From NCBI GenBank assembly GCA_965240325.2, contig OZ251225.1:3906001-3970000 (forward strand): a DNA stretch of 64,000 bases, written 5' to 3'. The translations under genes and the position numbers were made by a program. Of this stretch, positions 30,597 to 39,543 are shown piece by piece (positions within the stretch are counted from its first letter, which is position 1; the number at the start of each line of letters is the position of its first letter). The notes beneath the pieces were generated by a model that was not told the origin of the DNA, did no database searches, and saw only the letters and a program-made list of their open reading frames with translations. The stretch is from Rebecca billardiae RCC1528. Taxonomy: Eukaryota > Haptophyta.

Positions 30597-30737
30597 GGTT
30601 TTGTCGTTCGTTCTCAGCGACGGTTGGGTCGATTGACATGCCGATTGGATTGGGGCATTGCGAATCGGCTTCGCAATGCCCCATTCCGCTCGGATCGGCG
30701 CGGGCGTCAGCCATGCGGCAGCGCGAGTGACAAAACC
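30597..30737 (+). repeat. 141-bp hairpin element, copy 2
   Basis: Bounded by GGTTTTGT and ACAAAACC. The stem 30647-30663 pairs with 30671-30687 (17 positions, one mismatch) around a 7-nt loop; left strand GGATTGGGGCATTGCGA. The inner ten stem bases differ from copy 1 yet remain complementary. The adjoining 30738-30805 matches, inverted, 27508-27576, i.e. the hAT-empty version of that locus. Confidence 0.75.
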
Positions 30738-30805
30738 GACATTTCATACGCATGTCGTTTTTTCATACGCTCACGGTTACTCACCCGTGCAACGGGTCTG
30801 ATACA

Positions 30806-31019
30806 GACACGGCGCGATTGAATAGTTGATTCAACTGATTCAAGGGACGTACATGGTCACATCGGTTCGCGGCAATCTCTATCTAGATACGTCATCGCTC
30901 CTTGGACCTTGCTGCAATCTCATTGGCCGGAAAAACCACTTGTAACGGTTCGTTACGTTAGGGATCCTACTAAGGGCGTGAAGTTTTTTGGACGGGCGTC
31001 ACTCCACGCTTTACCGTAT
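30806..31019. other. Less GC-rich spacer, nothing recognised
   Basis: The sequence here is moderate in GC and contains no ORF of note or recognised RNA gene. Confidence 0.4.
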
Positions 31020-31218
31020 GAACTTGTCGTGGGCGCGACCTTTTTCGGCCGTGATGCGTGTTAGAGAGGGTCTCAAAATTCGAAACTCGGTCTCCTCCAG
31101 CAGCCATGAAAATCGTCCCCCGTCCCTTTTTTCTTGATCAAAGATCTTTTTGAAACGTTGTTCGGGCCCGCTGGTGCGGGCTCCACGCTGCGCGCTCCGC
31201 CCTGCACCGCGGGCCATA
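31020..31218 (-). repeat. Dispersed repeat, copy 2
   Basis: Inverted copy of 17575-17790, sharing the complement of TTTGATCAAAGAAAAAAGGG and of the GGCCCGCGGTGCAGGGCGG block. It is followed on the right by an A/T-rich stretch (31245-31300). Confidence 0.65.
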
Positions 31219-31644
31219 ACTCTTATTTGCTGCGCGCATTGACGAACTAATATATAAATTATATATTATTATTAGTAGTAACTATAGCAGCGCAGCTGCT
31301 ATACTCATCGCCGCGCGTTTACCGACTCCCGACACGGGCGACAATCGGACTGGCCTCACGCCACCTCCGACCTCGGGCGAGCCGGCTACGTGCCGTACCG
31401 TGTCTAGTCACCGGGCGCGCGGCCCTTCTTACTTCTCTGTTCGGCTCACACAGACACAGAGCCCTACTAGGCCCCGGCGTGCGGGCCACGCGACAGTCTC
31501 ACAGTAGACGGATGCTCCCTCCCCGAGACGGAGACATCGGCATGCACCTTGCAGCTGTTGTCAGCACTGACGACTCCGGTGCTGCCATGTCCGCCGAGTC
31601 CTTGGCCCTCATCGTCGTCGCCATTTGCGCAAGGCGTCCGCGCA

Positions 31645-31944
31645 TCAGCGCCGTGGTACCCTGCCCGCAGCTGTCACCGCAGACCTGAGCTCGTGCAGCT
31701 TTGCATCGGCCTCGTCAACGAGCTGCTTGGACGCCTCGTACAGCTTGTCCGTGTTGGACAGCAGCACAGCGCGCCGGGCGTCGAGCTTGCGCACGAGGGC
31801 CTCCGACTTGTCGACGCGCGGGCGCAGCTGCGCGATCTCGGCCTTGAGCGCCGCCTCGCGGGCCTCGAGCTCGCGCGCCTGCGCGCCGGCGTCGTCCGTC
31901 TCCGCGAGCGCGTCCAGGGCGGCGTACGCGGCATCGTCTTCCAT
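31645..31944 (-). CDS. Small coiled-coil protein
   Basis: The 99-residue ORF starts MEDDAAYAALDALAETDD. Residues 22-88 show heptad-like hydrophobic spacing (AREAALKAEIAQLRPRVDKSE...LVRKLDARRAVLL...LYEASKQLVDEADAKLHEL), a clear coiled coil. It is short and may be a subunit of a larger complex; no family is recognised. The frame ends in AVTAAGRVPRR, and CAG|GT-type donors near 31690 mean it could continue into another exon. It is divergent from the THP3/LENG8-type gene, with 126 bp between starts, which supports a shared promoter. Confidence 0.6.
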   Translation of the reverse strand: MEDDAAYAALDALAETDDAGAQARELEAREAALKAEIAQLRPRVDKSEALVRKLDARRAVLLSNTDKLYEASKQLVDEADAKLHELRSAVTAAGRVPRR

Positions 31945-32070
31945 CGTCGCGTCCGTTCACTCGTGCCGCCGCACCGGAATCCGGATTGCTGGGCCGACGG
32001 AAGCGCAGCTTTGGTGCCGGTCCGTGGGCTTCGCGACGGGCGCCCACAGCGCTCTCGATCGGCCCACGGG

Positions 32071-34892
32071 ATGAGCGCGCCGGGCGGCGAGACCGTCGCG
32101 CAGAAGCGCGCCAACGCGGAGCAGTGGGCGCGGTACTATGCGGCGCAGGGGAACGTGCAGGAGCAGCGCAACTCGGAGCAGTGGGCGCGGTACTACGCGG
32201 CGCAGGAGGCGCAGCAGCAGCCGCCGCCGCAGCCGCAGCCGCAGCCGCAGCCGCAGCCGCACTGGGGCAGTCTGCCTGTCGCGCCCGCGCAGCCGCACGC
32301 GGGCGCGCAGCAGCAGGCGTTCGCCCCGGCGCAGCCCGCGCCGCGCGCGCAGTTCCCCGTGAGCACCGGCCGCGCGCACGAGAACCACACCACGCCGCAG
32401 GGCGCGTGGCCCCACCTCGGCGCGCAGCCGCACGCGGCCGCGCCGCAGCCGCCGTCGGCGGCCGCGGCCGGCGGCCTGCCGTCGGCGATCGCCGCGGCGG
32501 CGCAGCGCTCGTGGGAGCAGGTGCTGCGCACGGCGGGCGCAGGCGGCGCGCCCACACCCGCGCCGCACGCCGCGCGCGCGCCGCCGCCGCTCGGCCCGAA
32601 CGCGTGCGCGCGCGCGGGCGGCGTCGGCCCGGCGGCGCCGTATGGCGGCGCGCCCGCGCCGCCCGCCGTGCCCGCCGCGCCGCACTACGCGGCCGCGCCG
32701 CCCGCGCCGCCCGCGCCGCCGGGCGCGGGCGCGTCCGCCCCGCCCGCCCGCGCGTGGCCGCCCTCGCTCAAGGCGTACGTCGAGCGCGCCTTCGGGGCCT
32801 GCAGCAGCGAGGCTGAGCGCGCGCTCACAGAGACGCACCTCAAGCGGCTGATCGCGGCCACGGGCGCGGACGGCACGCTGTGGGCGAGGGTGCGCGCGGG
32901 GCGCGGGCGGCGGGCGTGCGCGCGCGGGGGGCGGCGCGGGCGTGGGCTCGCGTGCGCGCCGCGAGCGCGCGCACGCCGCCCACGCCGCGCGCTCGCGCCG
33001 CCCGCCCCGCGTGTGCGTGCGCCGTGTGCGTGCGTGTGCATGTGTGTGCGTGTGCAATGTGCGTGTGCAATGTGCGTGTGCGGGCAATGTGCGTGTGCGT
33101 GTGCGTGTGCGTGCGTGTGCGTGTGTGCAGGACTGGAACTCGGAGCCGCTGCCTCGGCTCACGCCGGCGGCGAAGGCGGAGGGCGGCGGGCCGTACGCGG
33201 GGCACCACGAGGACGAGGGCTCGCGCAAGCGCACGCGCGAGGACGGGGGCATCGGCTGGGGCGGGTACGCGCAGCAGCCGCAGCAGCAGGGGCTGGCGGC
33301 TGACGCGATGCGCGCCGCGCGCGAGCTGGCGTGCGCGTCCGCCGCGGCCCTGTCCTCGCGCACGGGCGCGCACGCGTACGCCGGCGCGTACGCCGCGTGC
33401 GCGCACGGCTGCGCGTACGGCGGCGGGCCGGGCGCCGAGCCGGCGGGCGGAGGCGGCGGCGCGCGCGCTGGCCTGAGGCTGGACCCGGAGGTGGAGCGCC
33501 GCTCGCGGAGGGCGGCGCGCTTCGAGGCGGGCTCGGGCGCGCAGCACAGCCGGCGGCGCGTGGTGGGCGCCTCGTCGCTCGCCGCCGCCGCCGCCGCCGC
33601 GCTCCGCGCGCGCGCGCCCACCGAGGCCGCCGCCGCCAACGCCGAGCTCGAGCTCGACTTCACCGTGCGTGGCACCTCGGCCGCGCTTGAGAAGCCGTAC
33701 CTGCGGCTCACGTCTGCGCCAGACCCGGAGTCTGTGCGGCCCGAGCCCGCGCTGCGCCGCTCGTTTGCGCACGTGCAGGCGCGCGTGCGCGGCGGCGAGG
33801 AGGGGGGCGAGCCGCCTCCGTACATCTGGGTGTGGGAGCAGCTCAAGAGCATCAGGCAGGACCTGACGGTGCAGCACATCCGCAACGACTTCACTGTGCA
33901 GGGTGCGCGCTGCGTGCGCGCGCGCGCCCGGCGGGCTGCGCGCGGCAGGGCAGCGCGAGAGCGAGGGCGCGCACGCGCCGCCGTGCCGCCCACCCTCGCC
34001 CGCTGCCCCCGCGTGCCCGCGTGCGCCAGTGTACGAGTACCACGCGCGGCACTGCCTGGCGCACGCGGACCTGGGCGAGTTCAACGCGTGCCAGAGCGTG
34101 CTGCACGCGCTGCACGCGGAGGGGCTGGGCGACGCGCACGGCGCACCCGAGTTCATCGCCTACTCGGTGCTGTACGCGGTGGCGACCAGCCAGGACACGG
34201 CGGAGGTGACGCACCGGCTGCAGGCGCTGAGCGCGGACGCGCGCGCGCACCCGTTCGTGGCGCACGCGATGGCGGTGCGCGAGGCTGCGACCAGCGGCAA
34301 CTACGTCGCCCTCTTCCGGCTGCGGGGGCGCGCGCCCAACTGCGGAGGGCTGCTGATGGATGCGTTCGCGGAGCGCGCGCGCGTGCACGCGCTGCGCGTC
34401 GCGTGCCGCGCGTACGCGCCAGACGTGCCCGTCGCGCACCTCGCGCGCGCCCTCGGCTTTGGCCCGGCCGAGGGCGCGCGCGCGGACGGCGCGGGCGGCG
34501 CGGACGGCGCGGACGGCGCAGAGTGGGACGCGGACGCGGTGGCGGACGCGGTGGCGGACGCGGTGGCGGACGCGGCCTTCTTCTGCGAGGACCACGGCGC
34601 GGTGCTGCGCGAGCGCGGCGCGCCCTCGACGCCTCGCACGCCCGCCGCCGCCGGGGCCTCCGCCTTCCCCTTCCCCGACGACGCGCCGCCCGCCGCGCGC
34701 GAGCGCGAGCGCGAGCGCGCCGCGGCCGAGCACGCGGCCGCGGCGGCGCCGGCCGCGGCCGCGTGCTCGCTCGTCGTCGACTGCAAGGCGTCGCGCGGCT
34801 GCCTGGTCGAGCACTCGCTCGCGGACGCGGCGGAGGCGGAGGCGCGCGAGGCGGCGCGGCTCGCTGCGATCCAGCGCATCACGTTTGACTGA
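32071..34892 (+). CDS. SAC3/GANP-domain protein, THP3/LENG8 type
   Basis: Homologue of the THP3/LENG8 branch of the SAC3/GANP family, linked to mRNA processing and export alongside TREX-2-like complexes in the nucleus. Exons: 32071-32889, 33131-33902 and 34030-34892 (817 residues). Both introns are GTGCGC...AG; intron 1 holds a TGTGCG-repeat stretch. The N-terminus has two QWARYYAAQ repeats and a Pro/Gln/Ala-rich region. Across intron 1 the sequence reads GTLWARDWNSEPLP, and across intron 2 DFTVQVYEYHARH, both family phrases. The SAC3/GANP core runs about residues 455-690 (KPYLRLTSAPDPESVRP, WEQLKSIRQDLTVQHIRNDF, GEFNACQSVLHALH). Acidic DAVADAVADA repeats and an Ala/Glu-rich tail lie near the C-terminus, unlike animal LENG8. 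The start agrees with the divergent neighbour spacing. Confidence 0.92.
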
Positions 34893-36613
34893 GCTGGGCG
34901 CGGCCGCGCACCCGCCGCCGCCGGCCGGCCGGCCGGCCGCGCACGCCGCCGGCCGAGCCGGCCGGAGGGCCGCGCGCGCCCGGCGCGTGCGCGGAGGCGC
35001 GTGCGCGCTCGGCTCCGCGCCGCAGCGCCGCGCCCGCCAGTTGTTTGCGCGTGTGCGGGCGAGCGCGCCGCCGCCGCGCGCGCGCGCCCCCCATCCGCGC
35101 CCCTCCCGCGCGCGCGCCGCCGCGTCCGCCGCCGGCGCACTGCGCGGCACCGCCGCTCCCACCTCCGCCCAGCGCGCCGCCGGCGCCGGCCGCCGCCGAG
35201 ATACCGCCCGAGATACCGCCCGCGCACACCCAGCCACCGGCGCGGGCGCACCGCCGGCGCGGCTCTGCAGGGCGAGCCCCCTCGCCGCCGCTGCCGAGCG
35301 GCTGCCGCGCGGCTCCGCCGCTCGCGCCCATCCCGCCATCCGCGCCGCCCCCCCGCTCTCGCCCCGCACGCCGCACGCGGCACTCCACAGCGGCGGCGCC
35401 GCTCCTCCGCTGCCCCGCCGCTGCTGCTGCTGCTGCCCCGCGCTCCGCCGCTCACGTCGCGCAGCGGCCGCACCGCGGGCACGTCGGCGGCTCGGTCGGG
35501 CGCGCGGAGCGTGATCGGCGCGGGGCCGGGCGCGGCTGCGTGGCTCCGCGAGTGTTGGGGGTGGGTCGCGCGAGTGGCGGTCTCGACAGCGGCGCCAGGT
35601 GCGGGCACGCGCGGCGCCGAGCTGGGGGGGCGCACGCGTGCTCCGTGCACACGACGTGGCCACACTGTACACACTTGCTGAGTGTACACTGTACACGGGC
35701 AGGCACACGTCCCCTTTCCAAGCCGACGATGGGCGAACGACACTGCTCCGTGGCGTTCACATGACGAGGTACGTGCCGACGCTACTGGTAGAGGGCAGCA
35801 GACGAGGCCGGAGTCCGGACTCGCTGCGTGCGACGACGGCGCGCGCATGGAACGCATGCAGTTAAGTACGCGGGCGCTGGGAGTGGCCAGTGTGAGTGGC
35901 TAGTGGCCCAGTGTGAGTGGGCCGCCTCGACAGGGCAGGCCGCGCTCGTCAGTCAGTCTCTCCGACTCCCGGTCCGAGAAGTGCCCGGTACGGGCACTGC
36001 GGCGCGATATCATTAAGTAGCTGAGCCAGCACTATACCAGGTGGAGAAGTCATGTGCGTGAGTCGGCGGTCTGACGCCGGCCGCGCCTTAGACCGCTCTA
36101 CCCGGTCTCCAATTGATTTCAGGGTCAAGTTGTCGAACACACGCAACCGTACGCCCCGCGATTGGGGCTTATGGTCATTTTTGAGCCTAGACTTCTCAGC
36201 GGCTTCTTATGTTGTACCGGTTGGACGCTTGCATGCTTCCCTAATCGTGCCGAATCATCGGCGGAATCTTGGGGGCCTCCATCATCCGCAAAACGAGTTC
36301 GTCCATAGGGCTATTCAGGGTCGGTGTACTAGTTCCTCTCAACGCATTCAGGCTGCGCGGTGTGTTTGCGCTAACCTGATTGGCCCGAGGAAACCCATGT
36401 TTTCAGTTTCACCGCTGTTCTCGCCCTCGCCGCAAGCCGCTCGAGAGAGGGCGGGGCCGCAGCTGAGTCCGCTGACGAAAAGGCGGCCCGCTGCCGCGGC
36501 GCCTCACCGCCAGGCCGCCTGGCACTAGCGTGAGGGTCAAGCCAGTCTGAGCAGCTCAGCTGGGCTGAGCAGGGCATCTTGCGGCTATGCACCGACGCAC
36601 GCTTGCTGATGGC
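34893..36613. other. Intergenic region; possible viral-insert flank
   Basis: 34.9-35.6 kb is extremely GC-rich with biased ORFs only. From about 36,100 to 36,420 the GC content drops sharply. The plus-strand ORF 36052-36528 (158 codons) there converges on Rep, the ambisense layout of many CRESS-DNA genomes, but its product shows no recognisable capsid features and is not called as a gene. Confidence 0.4.
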
Positions 36614-37801
36614 TCACGTCTGCACGGCAGCCGCTGACGCGCCGGCGGCGGGAGCCGCCGCAAAGAGGTCGGCATCGACCGTCACGACTTTGAAGCGGCG
36701 GTTGAGCGCACGCTGCTGCTCGAGGTTGCGACCGGGCGGGAAGATGTGCTCGTAGGGGTACTGCATGGCCAGATTTGTCGTGAACACGCGTGGCATGTCT
36801 GCGGGGATCTTGGCATTCGTGTAGCGCGTGTGCACCGATCGCTCGTAGTTGGGGTCGAGCATCTTGATCACGGCCTTGGCCGTCATGTGCGTGAAATCCA
36901 TGTCGTCGAAGACGATACCGTCGTTGCGAGCCGTCAAATCCTTCAGGTCGTCCATCTCGGACACGAGAAGAGGGTTCTCGAAGTGCGACAGCCCGAACTC
37001 CGTCTTGCCGTGGCCGGATCCACCTGCGAGCACGACAGCCATCCCATCAGAGAGGTCGAGCGGCAGTCGCGCAAACGAGCTCATGGCGAAGCGCGGCGTG
37101 ACGCCGCTGCCGTGTCGGTGGCGGATCATGGCGAGCACGGCATGGCCGTAGCGGTAGTAGATCGACGGGTGCTCGCACTGCAAGATGTCCGCTGCCTCGT
37201 CTGCAGACTGTGCTGCGTGCAGCGCGCGCGCCCAGTCGACGCCGCACACGTCGAGCGGCTCTGGGATGGTTGCCCAGTTGGCGCTGATGATGAAGTTGGA
37301 CGGCCCCTCCTTCTGGCAGTAGTGGATGCACTTCGCCAGGTCACGCTTCGTCGGGCCCATCGGCTCGTGGTACGCTCGCAGCGTGCCCCAGCCCTGGAGG
37401 GGGAGGTCAAAGGCTGTGACCAGGCAGTCCGTCTTCATCTCCGATCCGATGACGGCGTGGAAGTGCCAAGCGCGGCTAGGGTCGTTGGGGTGCTCGTGCG
37501 GCTCCTTGCAGACGACGAACTCCTTCTGTTTGCCCCTCAATGGCGCCAGCAAGTGTGTCGCCACTGCAGGAAGGTTGGAAAGGAGAGGATGGTTGTTGGG
37601 CACTGCAGAGATGGTCAGGTAGATGTTGCGCCGGCAAATGCGACCGCCCCGGTTGCGCAACGATGCTGCCGATGGTTGCGAGGCGAATGGCGCTGGTCGC
37701 GGCGCATTCGTGCGGGCCGACTGGCCCGAAGGGAGACCGTTGGGCATGGTGAACCCAACCGGCACTCCGACCACCACCGGGTACGCGATCGTGTGAGCCA
37801 T
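36614..37801 (-). CDS. rep: Endogenous CRESS-DNA-type replication initiator (Rep)
   Basis: A 395-residue uninterrupted ORF with both Rep domains. The HUH endonuclease part has motif I (IYLTIS, 60-65), motif II (HFH, 113-115) and motif III with the catalytic tyrosine (YCQK, 161-164). The superfamily 3 helicase part has Walker A (GSGHGKT, 261-267), Walker B (IVFDD, 296-300) and motif C (VFTTN, 339-343), with Arg368/369 as possible arginine finger. Such proteins nick and restart rolling-circle replication of single-stranded DNA viruses and related plasmids (geminivirus-like and algal plasmid Reps). All catalytic residues are present, so it is either a recent insertion or kept by selection. Its GC content looks lower than that of neighbouring genes. 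No origin stem-loop with the usual nonanucleotide and no credible capsid gene were found nearby. Host genes flank it on both sides. Confidence 0.9.
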   Translation of the reverse strand: MAHTIAYPVVVGVPVGFTMPNGLPSGQSARTNAPRPAPFASQPSAASLRNRGGRICRRNIYLTISAVPNNHPLLSNLPAVATHLLAPLRGKQKEFVVCKEPHEHPNDPSRAWHFHAVIGSEMKTDCLVTAFDLPLQGWGTLRAYHEPMGPTKRDLAKCIHYCQKEGPSNFIISANWATIPEPLDVCGVDWARALHAAQSADEAADILQCEHPSIYYRYGHAVLAMIRHRHGSGVTPRFAMSSFARLPLDLSDGMAVVLAGGSGHGKTEFGLSHFENPLLVSEMDDLKDLTARNDGIVFDDMDFTHMTAKAVIKMLDPNYERSVHTRYTNAKIPADMPRVFTTNLAMQYPYEHIFPPGRNLEQQRALNRRFKVVTVDADLFAAAPAAGASAAAVQT

Positions 37802-38623
37802 CGACGCTGCGTTTTGCCAGCTGCTGCCCTAGTCCACTTGTCGTCTGAAACGCTCACGATCATACACGGATGTGCGGCGGGCTTGCGGCGGGCGGGGTAC
37901 GGAAGGCCAATAGTGGCGTCGAGGGTGCCGTCTCTAGTGAATGATATGTGCCCGCCGGCCGCCGGCGTAACTAAGTAGGGACTAGCACTTCTTGACTTGG
38001 CGGAGTGGCGGACACATACAGCTTGATGCTATTGCTACTTGCATGATTATGGCCGGTCTGCCGTCGAGCGAGCGTGCGCAACTAAACTGCATAGGTAGCT
38101 CACCCACCGCCGGCCCGCCACAGACTGTACCGTACCCCACCGACAAAACCGCTTCGCCGCCCGCCCCAACCGCGCGCGCGCCGTGGAACGGCATCCATGA
38201 CCTTTTGGTTCGGAACGAGCGGACCAGAATGGAATCCGTCTCGTCTGGAGAAAGCGCTCGCTTTCAATCAAAAACTTTCGGCGGATTCGCTTTTGGACGC
38301 TCGCTGACGAGGCAGATTATCATGGACCCAAGAGGGCTTGTGGGCGCTCAGGATTCAGATAGTATGACTGCGTACCCAAGATCTTGCGTGTGCGTATGTC
38401 CGAAAAGGACATGGTTCACGTGTTCCGAGTAATCACCCACCCGCGTGTCCTTAAGTGAAAGGCGGCCCCCCGGATGGTGTTTCCCTAAAGCGCGGCTGCC
38501 GGTTCAGGCAGGGCGTGCGGCCACCTGGTAGTCGTCCGGGACGCAAGCCTTGCACGGGCTTGCAAGTTGCATGTGCCGCGCCCGCCGCCTGGCCGATCGG
38601 ACTGCTCGGAGGCGGCGCATAAT

Positions 38624-38714
<91 letters not shown>

Positions 38715-39543
38715 GATAAAGTCGTCCGATAGGTAGTCTATAGCGGCGGCCGGTGGCTCGGGGCACGGTGGCACCCTCCGCGCCACGCCGGCGCCGCCGG
38801 CGCCGCCGGCCGCCCCGGGGGCCGCACCCCGGGCCCGGGGGCCGTACCGCCGCGCGGGCCGGGTGGCCGGCGCCACTGAGTAGTTCACTTAGCCCCCGGC
38901 GGGCCCCGTCACCGCACCGAGTCCACTCTGTCTCAGGCCTAGTGCCCACCCCCTGTCACTCCGCGTTACTCATCAATACGTACTCGTGGCACTCTCGGCG
39001 CCCTCCACAGGCAGGCGGCACGGCCGTGTGCCGGCAGTCCGCGCGCCCCGCGCCGTGCCGGGAGTGCTCGGCCGCGTCCGGGCGAGCCCGGAGCCGAGCA
39101 GTAGTCGGTATCGGCGACTACTCGGTCTTGGTCTCAGACCGCGAAGGGGCGGGCGATATACGAGGACCGCGGCGGCCCGCAGCAACAGCATCATGATTCA
39201 TTTGGCCGGCGCCCGAACATGAGGGCGTTGCCATCGTGTGGCGGCCGCCGGCGGGATTCATCGGTCGTCATTTACTACTACAAGAGATACATACTCTTTG
39301 ATCATTGGCCGTAAAGTACTTTACAGTACTGCTCTTATTATTCTGAGTAAACTGTACTCATTCGCCGTGAATCATTGGTCAATCTGACGACCATCTGGCG
39401 CTCAAGATCAGAGCGCGGCGGATATTAATCAACCTCGAGCTATGTAGCGCATCAACGCTCCCGAAGGAATCCTTCTCGCAAAGCCACCTTCCACGTGCGA
39501 GGTGGCGGTCGGCGTTCCGGACACGCGGCTGCCCGTCGGCGCG
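37802..39543. other. Intergenic region with (AT)n and GC-rich palindromes
   Basis: No supported gene. It contains the AT microsatellite listed separately and dense GCCGCCGGC palindromes at 38,780-38,870. 39,270-39,400 is less GC-rich. The bestrophin gene's frame is open back to at least 39,502, so an upstream exon here cannot be excluded. Confidence 0.45.
38626..38704. repeat. (AT)n microsatellite, ~79 bp
   Basis: Uninterrupted AT dinucleotides followed by GTATGTATGT. Striking against the GC-rich background. Its length is assembly-sensitive. Confidence 0.95.
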
